From positions 37,085,436 to 37,149,435 of the forward strand of contig NC_087068.1 in assembly GCF_963678635.1 (NCBI RefSeq): a stretch of 64,000 nucleotides of DNA, given 5' to 3'. A program made the position numbers and the translations under genes. This DNA is from Symsagittifera roscoffensis. Its lineage: Eukaryota; Xenacoelomorpha; Acoela; Convolutidae. How positions within the stretch are numbered: position 1 is the first letter of the stretch; the number at the start of each line of letters is the position of its first letter. The notes beneath the pieces were generated by a model. It was not told where the DNA came from. It worked only from the letters and a program-made list of their open reading frames with translations, and searched no databases. Below are positions 62,901 to 64,000 of the stretch, piece by piece.

Positions 62901-63195
62901 AGTGCAAGATACGAAGGCAGCGAAACGATCCCAGTCCGCGTCTGCAAGATTAGCGAAAACTTTTCATAGACTCTTCCACGGTGGTTCGAGTTCGAGGACG
63001 GCGGCAGCACCGCCGAGGTCCCACCGAGAACACGCATCGGATAAAAGAACCAAAACTTTATCGTCGTCGGAAAAGACGGTGGAGTCAGGCTCGAGAAGCT
63101 CGAATCTGTTGAGTCCAACTTCAGACTCTTCCATAGACAAAAGCAAGAGGCTGTCGGACCAGACGCTAGGCTCCCTGAGAACATCTCCTGAATGA
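23843..63195 (+). CDS. PDE7-like cyclic nucleotide phosphodiesterase gene (whole locus, 18 coding exons)
   Basis: Envelope of a multi-exon gene; the exons are listed separately. Joined exons give about 1278 codons with consistent phase at all 17 junctions. The catalytic domain (about residues 155-475) matches the PDE7 family: [11 protein letters not shown] (His211 general acid, His215 metal ligand), [10 protein letters not shown] (His251, Asp252), LKCADIC (Asp397) and the invariant purine-binding Gln448 in QVGF. Around KWEFDV, residues Y, Q, C, L, K, W, F and D line up with human PDE7A recalled from memory. The segments FDV-to-EFDL (34 residues) and GDK-to-QVG (28 residues) align without gaps. 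Expected role: hydrolysis of cAMP in the cytosol. The tail of about 800 residues is unlike mammalian PDE7. Exon 1 is duplicated (23843 and 30937). Family assignment is firm; the exact orthologue and the 5' end are not. Confidence 0.85.
24505..24872 (+). mobile_element. hAT-type MITE, 8-bp TSD (GTTATTAG)
   Basis: Terminal inverted repeats CAGGGGCGGATCTAGGATTT and the complement of CTAAATCCGTCCCTG. Flanks 24497-24504 and 24873-24880 are both GTTATTAG. An 8-bp target-site duplication and CAGGG ends are typical of the hAT superfamily (known), probably the Tip100/Zaphod type (inference). At 368 bp it has no transposase and long poly-G runs near both ends. Confidence 0.93.
25126..26494 (+). repeat. 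dispersed repeat family A, copy 2 (plus duplicate at 32219-33586)
   Basis: Head TTACGCTTGCGATAAGCAAA at 25130, then GGAATCTGGACTTTTTTC, the degenerate 165-bp array inside, and the tail GCGAAGCGCCGCTTCGC (26469-26485), a perfect 7-bp stem with a 3-base loop, followed by TTCTGCG. A separate tail-like hairpin GCGAAGTGCAACTTCG is at 25054-25069. The whole is repeated in duplication unit 2. Confidence 0.7.
25420..26240. repeat. degenerate ~165-bp tandem array, unit 1
   Basis: A recurrent landmark, GCGACTACGCCCAATTT, GCGGCTACGACCAGTTT, CTGCTACGCCCAGTTTC, GTCACGACCTGCGTTC and GCGGCTACTCCTTAATT, occurs at about 25500, 25670, 25840, 26000 and 26148, a spacing of 150-170 bp. Each unit also has a version of CTCGAGAACTACT. 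The array lies inside a family A element between its head (about 25126) and its hairpin end (26494). It is older than the array in the last large intron. Confidence 0.8.
26700..27620. other. GC-richer block with broken open frames, unit 1 (copy at 33790-34710)
   Basis: Base composition rises well above the flanks, and several frames on both strands stay open for 60-100 codons. One + frame fits an exon: acceptor CTGCCTTTAG at 27024, donor TTGTCA|GTTAGT at 27228, 68 codons including [20 protein letters not shown] and [15 protein letters not shown]. It is phase 0 at both ends and so does not fit between exons 1 and 2. I do not recognise the product; a decayed gene or mobile-element fragment is equally possible. 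Unit 2 differs by one Arg-to-Ser change in this frame. Confidence 0.3.
28660..29721 (+). repeat. dispersed repeat family A, copy 3 (cut by duplication edge)
   Basis: Head TTACGCTTGCGAGTAGCC, then GGAATATAGACTTTTTTCGGG, a tRNA-like stretch with B box GGGTTCGAATC (about 28831), GGCTTAGTTGCCACA, the nested MITE, and GCGGCTTATATTG. The right end is missing because the 7.1-kb unit ends at 29721. Confidence 0.75.
28982..29354 (-). mobile_element. hAT-type MITE nested in family A repeat, 8-bp TSD (AATGTAGT)
   Basis: Same family as the MITE at 24505 but in the opposite orientation. Ends CAGGGGCGGATTTGG and AATTCTAAATCCGCCCCTG. Flanks 28974-28981 and 29355-29362 are both AATGTAGT. It interrupts the TTTTCAATGTAG/TTGCTTTCAG sequence of a family A dispersed repeat, which reads through uninterrupted in other copies (for example 2600 and 61710). 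That shows the MITE is younger than that repeat. Confidence 0.93.
30872..30902. promoter_or_regulatory. inverted pair of CACGTG E-boxes (copy 2)
   Basis: Exact second copy of the CACGTG pair at 23778-23808, again 35 bp before the candidate ATG (30937). Confidence 0.35.
30937..31039 (+). CDS. candidate first coding exon, downstream copy
   Basis: Sequence-identical second copy of the candidate exon at 23843-23945, with the same ATG, the same 34 codons plus one nucleotide and the same CAG|GTCAGT donor. It is the nearer of the two to exon 2 (39173), and its phase fits that acceptor. If both copies are transcribed they would give two alternative promoters or first exons for the same protein. If the duplication is an assembly artefact, only one exists. 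Confidence 0.45.
31600..31966 (+). mobile_element. hAT-type MITE, copy in duplication unit 2
   Basis: Duplicate of the MITE at 24505 carried along by the 7.1-kb duplication, not a separate insertion: flanks and target site (GTTATTAG at 31592-31599 and 31967-31974) are the same. The poly-G tracts differ in length from unit 1, and GCTCGACC reads GGTCGACC. Confidence 0.93.
32515..33332. repeat. degenerate ~165-bp tandem array, unit 2
   Basis: Copy of the array at 25420-26240 within the second 7.1-kb unit, essentially identical apart from an A-run and single substitutions (for example GACCGTTT to GACGGTTT near 32830). Confidence 0.8.
35751..36957 (+). repeat. dispersed repeat family A, copy 3 in unit 2 (complete)
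   Basis: Complete version of the element cut at 29721: head at 35756, B box GGGTTCGAATC, nested MITE 36073-36451, then beyond the duplication edge the tail TATCGCAAGTAGTGCGAACC at 36919 and CTCTGTGT. Without the MITE and its target-site copy the element is about 0.82 kb. Confidence 0.75.
36073..36451 (-). mobile_element. hAT-type MITE nested in family A repeat, copy in unit 2
   Basis: Duplicate of the insertion at 28982, with AATGTAGT at 36065-36072 and 36452-36459. It has a longer poly-G run at its left end and two substitutions (CATAAAA to CCTAAAA, GTGGCG to ATGGCG). Confidence 0.93.
38248..38279. repeat. perfect 12-bp stem hairpin with flanking direct repeat
   Basis: GTAAACAGGCCT, 8-base loop, AGGCCTGTTTAC. 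The preceding GGTGTGCTGTCTGTAAACAG occurs again as GGTGTGCTGTCTCTGTAAAC at 38282. Function unknown. Confidence 0.85.
38400..38960. repeat. dispersed repeat family C copy
   Basis: TTTCGACTTTCGAAGAAAG, GGGGTGGTTTTTTCT, GATATTTTAGCTGTGATCA, then TCCAAATTGGTTGAAAG and GCAGTCGGAACATTCAAGG follow in the same order as at 13570-14080, so these parts belong to one element of roughly 0.5-0.6 kb. No coding content. Confidence 0.6.
39173..39344 (+). CDS. PDE7-like exon 2 (N-terminal region)
   Basis: Acceptor TTCTTTTAG|CA and donor CCAT|GTATGT bound a 172-nt exon that enters with two nucleotides and leaves with two. It encodes a polar, Ser/Thr/Gly/Pro-containing stretch (about residues 35-91; [14 protein letters not shown] near the middle) with no recognised domain. 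Codon use and GC content are much higher than the flanks. The incoming phase matches candidate exon 1 and the outgoing phase matches exon 3. It occupies the variable regulatory N-terminus of a PDE7-type protein; I see no close equivalent in human PDE7. Confidence 0.7.
39519..39675 (+). CDS. PDE7-like exon 3 (pre-catalytic region)
   Basis: Acceptor AATGTAG|G and donor AAGAG|GTCAGT; 157 nt, entering with one nucleotide and leaving in phase 0. It encodes about residues 92-144, Cys- and Thr-containing at first and ending in [12 protein letters not shown]. That end joins exon 4 to form YFSQQECYLNK, where Y, Q, C, L and K line up with the PDE7 segment just before the catalytic domain (YNGQAKCMLEK in human PDE7A, from memory). 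This alignment across the splice junction is good support for both exons. Confidence 0.8.
40000..40330 (+). repeat. dispersed repeat family B copy in intron 3
   Basis: GTGCAAATGGCGTGAAAAAC, CCTAGCGGAATAAAAAACA, GATCCAATTTTCTCAAACTG, and closing hairpin CCAACTGTCTGTTGG (40302-40316) with CTATG. It ends about 80 bp before exon 4. Confidence 0.65.
40411..40477 (+). CDS. PDE7-like exon 4 (start of catalytic domain)
   Basis: A small exon of 67 nt that I found by eye from acceptor GTTGTTTTAG|TG and donor GCCC|GTGAGT. It encodes [19 protein letters not shown] and three more residues. KWEFDV matches the WNFDIF start of the PDE7 catalytic fold. It leaves with one nucleotide, which fits only if exon 5 starts at 47273. 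With that join the stretch from FDV to EFDL is 34 residues, the same as in human PDE7A. Confidence 0.85.
41165..41240 (+). repeat. tRNA-like segment (Met-like, CAT anticodon)
   Basis: GTAGCTGAGTGGTTAGTGTG, then GAGACTCATAATC, then GCAGGTTCGAAACCGAG reproduce the D arm, anticodon loop and T loop of an elongator Met-type tRNA with good A and B boxes. The acceptor ends do not pair and the anticodon and T stems have mismatches. It is probably a tRNA-derived repeat or pseudogene, not a working tRNA. Confidence 0.5.
41587..42075 (+). repeat. dispersed repeat family B, full copy in intron 4
   Basis: Starts TAATGAAAGTAGTGAAGACT, then TATATAGGTCTTGCTGATTT, GTGCAAATGGCGCAAAAATT, CCAGCGGAATAAAAACG, TTTTTTCTTTGAATTTCGAA, and closes with CCAATCTTCGATTGG (a perfect 6-bp stem). 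It is the most complete family B copy seen. Confidence 0.7.
42654..42882 (-). mobile_element. degenerate, shortened hAT-type MITE
   Basis: The right end, ACCCTCTCAAGAAAATTGGAG...GGCCCCTG, and the interior (TTTTTCTGAAG, GTGCCAAAATATACAAA, GGGGAAGCGC) follow the reverse-oriented MITE at 28982 with many changes. The left end is uncertain: CTAGAGGGCTCTAAT may be the eroded terminus. Flanks TATGAATT and TATGAGAT agree at 6 of 8 positions. Confidence 0.5.
42945..43974 (+). repeat. dispersed repeat family A, copy 4 (complete)
   Basis: About 1.03 kb from CCTTGCGATAAGCAAGG (a self-complementary head at 42952) through two B-box-like sites (GTGTTCGAATC near 43112 and GAGTTCGATTCC near 43662) to the tail TATCGCAAGTGGTGCTAAGC at 43937 and CCTCTGTGT. 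Tail TCGCAAG is the complement of head CTTGCGA, so the ends are short inverted repeats. From 43201 on, it is duplicated at 45817-46590. Confidence 0.75.
44657..44681 (+). pseudogene. broken duplicate of PDE7-like exon 5
   Basis: The acceptor and first 25 nt of exon 5 are repeated exactly here within the upstream unit of a tandem duplication (offset 2616 bp). The match stops after CGGTCT. The 292 bp that follow in the intact copy (47298-47589: rest of the exon, its donor and some intron) are missing, replaced by 20 bp that resemble the adjacent ATGTTTCGCGGTTTG sequence. No donor remains, so the fragment cannot serve as the exon. The adjacent repeat of the same short sequence suggests template switching or slippage during repair. 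Confidence 0.85.
45460..45770 (+). repeat. dispersed repeat family B copy (duplicated at 48345-48660)
   Basis: TAATGAACGTAGTGAAGACT, then CTTATAAAGGTCTTCCTGAT, TTTCGCGGTTTGATTTGTGG and ACCATCGAACAGCAAAATT. It lies in both units of the exon 5 duplication. A further 5' fragment with the same start (TAATGAACGTAGCGAGTACT) is at 47509. Confidence 0.65.
45817..48703. repeat. 2.9-kb tandem duplication with intact exon, unit 2
   Basis: Second unit, containing functional exon 5 at 47273-47466. Its copy of the family A repeat is truncated at the left by the duplication edge (45817). Right edge at ATCAATT, then TGATAAAGG single-copy sequence. Confidence 0.95.
47273..47466 (+). CDS. PDE7-like exon 5 (catalytic His motif)
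   Basis: Acceptor ATGTTGCAG|AG and donor AAAAAG|GTAAAG; 194 nt. It encodes about residues 167-231, including [17 protein letters not shown] with the general-acid His211 and metal ligand His215. The open frame extends upstream to 47254, but only the acceptor at 47271-47272 satisfies the phase from exon 4 and gives the family length. The exon lies in the downstream unit of a tandem duplication; the upstream partner at 44657 is broken. A copy of dispersed repeat family B begins about 36 bp after the donor. Confidence 0.95.
48840..49145 (+). repeat. dispersed repeat family A, copy 5 (head half)
   Basis: Head CACTTGCGAGAGCAAGTG (48847-48864), a perfect 8-bp stem, then CAACCGGGTATTAGCGATTT, a tRNA-like stretch ending GGAGTCCCGCCCGG, and GTCGGCCTAGTTGCCACA. 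No tail half follows. Confidence 0.65.
49630..49720 (+). mobile_element. truncated hAT-type MITE left end
   Basis: CAGGGGGCGGATCTAGGATT is the family terminus, but GGATTTTCCCG is then repeated twice and a long poly-G run leads into unrelated AT-rich sequence. I found no matching right terminus before the SINE at about 49838. Truncated or rearranged copy. Confidence 0.6.
49838..50020 (+). mobile_element. tRNA-derived SINE-like element
   Basis: TTAGCATAGTGGTAAGG is a good pol III A box, and GTATTCAATCCCC 40-odd bases later resembles a B box, so the first ~75 bp look tRNA-derived. A GC-richer body follows (ACTTGACCTCTAGC to CCATGTGAAAGTTCTAGACG), then an A-run at about 50018. The body is unlike the surrounding AT-rich intron. 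It lies in the intron before exon 6. Confidence 0.55.
50198..50338 (+). CDS. PDE7-like exon 6 (HD metal-binding motif)
   Basis: Acceptor TTTGTTTTAG|AT and donor ATCCG|GTTAGC; 141 nt, phase 0 at both ends. It encodes residues 232-278 with the class I phosphodiesterase signature [13 protein letters not shown] (metal ligands His251 and Asp252, plus Asn259 and Gln260), followed by KTTNHYL as in PDE7. After NHYL the sequence departs from the family (TEAAKRYP instead of a short segment before VLENHH). A tRNA-derived SINE-like element lies about 160 bp upstream in the preceding intron. Confidence 0.97.
51207..51239 (+). CDS. PDE7-like microexon 7 (33 nt)
   Basis: Acceptor CGCCATTTCAG|GA and donor GAGAAA|GTAAGT enclose 33 nt, phase 0 on both sides, encoding [11 protein letters not shown]. 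Both splice sites match consensus well. Including or skipping it keeps the frame, so it could be an alternative cassette. It adds 11 acidic/polar residues to the loop between NHYL and SVLE. No family homology is expected for so short a piece; support comes only from the splice signals, phase and the Ser/acidic character shared with the start of exon 8. Confidence 0.6.
52078..52233 (+). CDS. PDE7-like exon 8 (VLExHH segment)
   Basis: Acceptor TTAATTGTAG|AA and donor ATCAAG|GTTCGC; 156 nt, phase 0 at both ends. It encodes residues 290-341: a Ser-rich start ([12 protein letters not shown]), then [13 protein letters not shown], equivalent to SVLENHHWRSA in PDE7. The conserved Glu and both His residues are present; the usual Asn after Glu is Ile. 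The helical stretch up to LELLKLIK matches the family segment that leads into the ILATD motif. Confidence 0.93.
52580..52726 (+). CDS. PDE7-like exon 9 (ILATD segment, GC donor)
   Basis: Acceptor TGTGTTAAG|GA; 147 nt, phase 0. It encodes [20 protein letters not shown] followed by a charged segment that is about 10 residues longer than in human PDE7, ending [10 protein letters not shown]. The donor is TTACAG|GCGAGT, a GC rather than GT donor in otherwise perfect context. The only nearby GT (three bases on) would break phase with exon 10. [11 protein letters not shown] matches the family sequence VLQMALKCAD across the junction, which confirms the GC site. Confidence 0.93.
53134..53230 (+). CDS. 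PDE7-like exon 10 (LKCADIC motif)
   Basis: Acceptor TTGCTTCAG|GT and donor ACAGG|GTGTGT; 97 nt, leaving with one nucleotide. It encodes [20 protein letters not shown] and on to EEFFAQ, close to the PDE7 sequence [20 protein letters not shown]. Asp397 in CADIC is the third metal-coordinating position. This is one of the best-conserved exons. The intron that follows (53231-57376) holds the satellite array. Confidence 0.97.
53520..54020 (+). repeat. dispersed repeat family A, copy 6 (tail half)
   Basis: Resembles 43570-43974: TAAGTTGCTGTAACAGCCATG, a B-box-like GTTTGATTCC, CGGCTTAGTTCCGGCAGAAA, and the tail GCGAAGCTCAGCTTGGCC with CTCTGTGT at 53996-54020. A family B body follows directly. Confidence 0.65.
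54470..57150. repeat. ~165-bp satellite array with ~496-bp higher-order period
   Basis: About 16 units of 161-171 bp fill the intron between exons 10 and 11. The core reads TCTCAAAGATTGCGAATCTT, GCCTCCAAATATGACTGCTC, TTGTAGTTTTCGAGATATGA. TGACTGCTC-type landmarks occur at 54711, 54875, 55042, 55212, 55378, 55541, 55708, 55874, 56037, 56203, 56364, 56531 and 56696. Units three apart are most alike (offsets 493-499, for example 55212 and 55708), so a trimer has been amplified. Outer units are degenerate. No coding function; short minus-strand frames inside are by-products. Confidence 0.95.
57205..57360 (+). repeat. dispersed repeat family B 3' fragment before exon 11
   Basis: GTGCCAATCATAAAGTGTTC, then TTTTTTTCTAGATTATCGAA and the closing hairpin CCAACTTTATGTTGG (57330-57344) with CTATG, ending only about 30 bp before exon 11. 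Confidence 0.6.
57377..57457 (+). CDS. PDE7-like exon 11 (M-loop side, invariant Gln)
   Basis: Acceptor TTTGCTAG|GA and donor AAGTCG|GTAAGT; 81 nt, entering with two nucleotides and leaving with one. It encodes [18 protein letters not shown] and on to EKVQV. Between GD at the start and QVG at the end the length equals that of human PDE7A, with no gap. Gln448 is the invariant glutamine that holds the purine ring of the substrate. Confidence 0.93.
57677..57997 (+). CDS. PDE7-like exon 12 (end of catalytic domain, start of tail)
   Basis: Acceptor GGTTTTTTCAG|GG and donor CCGACG|GTATGA; 321 nt. It opens with [20 protein letters not shown] (family: GFMTYLVEPLFTEW), the last catalytic helix region, and continues to [11 protein letters not shown], where most PDE7 proteins are near their end. 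The rest turns Ser/Thr/Pro/His-rich ([17 protein letters not shown]), apparently disordered, and starts the long C-terminal tail. An in-frame stop lies only 18 nt past the donor, so intron retention would yield a short PDE7-sized protein. Confidence 0.93.
58289..58852 (+). CDS. PDE7-like exon 13 (C-terminal tail)
   Basis: Acceptor TTTTTTCCAG|GA and donor TTCAGTG|GTTAGT; 564 nt, open throughout in the phase set by exon 12. It encodes about residues 557-744 with no recognised domain: acidic at first ([17 protein letters not shown]), then a short mixed segment that may fold ([20 protein letters not shown]), then Ser/Gly-rich. GC content near 50%, against about a third in the introns, supports real coding use. 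The frame would stop at TAG just inside the intron. Confidence 0.85.
59274..59721 (+). CDS. PDE7-like exon 14 (C-terminal tail, PPPY end)
   Basis: Acceptor GATTTTAG|TG and donor ATATCG|GTAACT; 448 nt. It encodes about residues 745-893: a Pro/Gln-rich start, [20 protein letters not shown], a charged probable helical segment around [18 protein letters not shown], then a Ser/Thr-rich part. The exon ends with SPPPY and the first two bases of an Arg codon. PPPY is the consensus ligand of WW domains such as those of NEDD4-type ubiquitin ligases (known motif; binding here is inference). Confidence 0.87.
59920..60052 (+). CDS. PDE7-like exon 15 (C-terminal tail)
   Basis: Acceptor CGAGTTTAG|GA and donor ACACAG|GTACTA; 133 nt, entering with one nucleotide and leaving in phase 0. 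It encodes [20 protein letters not shown] and on to KATQ, a basic, probably helical segment followed by Thr/Ser-rich sequence. It has no counterpart in human PDE7. Its phase, splice sites and GC content fit the neighbours. Confidence 0.85.
60355..60574 (+). CDS. PDE7-like exon 16 (C-terminal tail, Ser/Pro/Gln-rich)
   Basis: Acceptor CTCGCTCAG|GT and donor ACTCCAG|GTAATC; 220 nt, phase 0 in and one nucleotide out. It encodes a low-complexity segment with His/Gln repeats ([10 protein letters not shown]) and Pro/Ser clusters ([14 protein letters not shown]). No domain is recognised; it is predicted to be disordered. Confidence 0.85.
60895..61226 (+). CDS. PDE7-like exon 17 (C-terminal tail)
   Basis: Acceptor CCGTTATAG|GT and donor AGAAAG|GTGAGT; 332 nt, entering with two nucleotides and leaving in phase 0. 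It encodes about residues 1012-1122, beginning [20 protein letters not shown], with many Ser/Pro pairs (HSPRS, SSSPF, GSPAS) that look like proline-directed kinase sites. The basic stretch [12 protein letters not shown] could be a short amphipathic helix. No family match. Confidence 0.85.
61615..62334 (+). repeat. dispersed repeat family A, copy 7
   Basis: GTCGGCTTAGTTGCCATATT at about 61660, TAGTTGCTCTTAGTGTTTTG without the MITE found in copy 3, TATCGGCTTTGTGACC, and the tail TATCGCAAGTGGTTCGAAGC with CCTCTGTGT at 62297-62334. It occupies most of the intron before the last coding exon. Confidence 0.7.
62725..63195 (+). CDS. PDE7-like terminal coding exon 18
   Basis: Acceptor CTGCTTTAG|GC; 471 nt ending at TGA 63193-63195. 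It encodes about residues 1123-1278: an acidic Ser/Asn-rich first third, then [20 protein letters not shown], which contains a textbook protein kinase A site (RRLS, Ser1178), and a basic/Ser-rich end with [11 protein letters not shown]. No folded domain is recognised. The stop lies only 14 nt before a probable 3'UTR donor. Confidence 0.88.
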   Translation, partial: ALDQELEALQNGPEMLTESPCNITSSEAVNSEEVSSSAAVRIHIENEDTNQGRRLSRTLVQDTKAAKRSQSASARLAKTFHRLFHGGSSSRTAAAPPRSHREHASDKRTKTLSSSEKTVESGSRSSNLLSPTSDSSIDKSKRLSDQTLGSLRTSPE

Positions 63196-63720
63196 AGACA
63201 ATAGAACAGGTATATTTTTGTGTAGAAACAGGCTATGCTCTCGCTTGACAGTGTTTTCATCAATCGCCACTCATCTCGAAAAATCAGGAATTCTTTGGTG
63301 GTGGCTTTCACAGAAGATGAACTCTGTGATTTGTTTCACCAGCTCTTGTTTGAGCAGTGTGTGTGGGGCGATATAAATGTCAAAGGTGAATTATAACCGA
63401 AACATAGACCATAACTTCACTTGTTTCAGGAAGTTACAACGGAGCTGCTAGTGTAGTGATACTTGGATGATATCGGTGCTGATCTTTTTAAGCTTCTAAC
63501 TCGACATGACATGTGCACTCTACTGGCTTTAACTGGGGTCAAATATGATCTTTAATTAGAAGAAAATGACAAACATTGAATGAACGAGTAAATAAATAAA
63601 AGAGGACGGGTTGCACTCTTCTCCGGCAAGCGGCGTCTCTCGAAGTGCAATCGAAAAACCGAACGACATGGACCCCTCATACGTTTTGTACCTCCTAACA
63701 ACTCACCAAGAATAAAAAAC
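63196..63720 (+). other. 3' UTR with probable intron (63210-63429)
   Basis: After the stop, AACAG|GTATAT at 63209/63210 looks like a donor and CTTGTTTCAG|GA at 63429/63430 like its acceptor, giving a 220-bp 3'UTR intron. Because the donor is only 14 nt past the stop it should not trigger nonsense-mediated decay under the usual 50-nt rule. The UTR then runs through an AT-rich stretch to the AATAAA signals at 63591-63600 and 63711. Confidence 0.5.
63591..63600 (+). terminator. tandem polyadenylation signals (AATAAATAAA)
   Basis: Two overlapping AATAAA hexamers about 400 bp downstream of the TGA of the phosphodiesterase gene, in the right orientation. A third AATAAA lies at 63711-63716. One of them probably directs 3' end formation. 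Confidence 0.5.
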
Positions 63721-64000
63721 AGTTTTTTCAGTTATCCCCTAAACGAAAAAAGACAGAAAACTTAACATAATATATTTTTTAAAATGATAAGCTGTAAGCT
63801 TATTTTGAATTTAAGGGGTACAAAAGAAAAGACCGTAATTATGAAAGTATATCTATATTTTAGTGCTAAGTCAAAAATAACGTTGACTCTTGGCTATTTT
63901 CTCCACTCTCTTCTTGCTAAGCTCAGCTCGTGTTCAAATGTATAAGGGACCGGCATCGTCTCAAAATTGTGTCATCATTTCTAATCATTAATTTGAAAAA

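Noticed and set aside
62792-63311. Two long minus-strand frames opposite the last exon
   Set aside because: Shadows of the GC-rich + strand coding exon, which has consistent phase and splice sites.
1-64000. Bacterial or viral interpretation of the many short frames
   Set aside because: Introns with GT-AG signals, SINE-like and hAT-type elements, microsatellites and an animal-type PDE7 indicate a metazoan nuclear genome.

Overview
The window is metazoan nuclear DNA: AT-rich, intron-rich and heavy with repeats. The one gene I can support is on the + strand and encodes a class I cyclic-nucleotide phosphodiesterase closest to the PDE7 family. I rebuilt it from the sequence as 18 coding exons with a predicted protein of about 1278 residues. 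Exon 1 is tentative and exists in two copies; exons 2-18 run from 39173 to 63195. Reading phase agrees across all 17 junctions, every acceptor is AG, and every donor is GT except one GC. All core catalytic residues are present. Unlike mammalian PDE7 (about 480 residues, from memory), the protein carries about 800 further residues of Ser/Pro/Gln-rich, low-complexity tail in exons 12-18. I cannot name the organism beyond animal.

Layout. 1-22634 has no gene I can support. It holds a degenerate hAT-type MITE (858-1250), a 1.58-kb tandem duplication (3784-6944), microsatellites, a dense block of old dispersed repeats (about 8300-16200) and an older 766-bp tandem duplication (17208-18739). 22635-36818 is a nearly identical 7.1-kb tandem duplication; each copy holds a candidate first coding exon of the phosphodiesterase, a pair of CACGTG boxes, two hAT-type MITEs with perfect 8-bp target-site duplications, a degenerate ~165-bp tandem array and dispersed-repeat copies. 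39173-40477 holds exons 2-4. 43201-48703 is a third large tandem duplication that includes exon 5: the downstream exon is intact, the upstream one has lost most of its sequence and its donor. 50198-53230 holds exons 6-10. 53231-57376 is a large intron filled mainly by a ~165-bp satellite with a three-unit higher-order period of about 496 bp. 57377-63195 holds exons 11-18, followed by a probable 3'UTR intron and polyadenylation signals.

Function. The protein should hydrolyse cAMP (family inference). Exons 4-12 form the catalytic domain. A Ser-rich loop of about 27 extra residues, partly encoded by a 33-nt microexon, is inserted after the second metal-binding motif. RRxS-type protein kinase A consensus sites lie at both ends of the protein. 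The remaining DNA is mostly repeats; two dispersed families carry short terminal hairpins whose stems show compensatory changes between copies.
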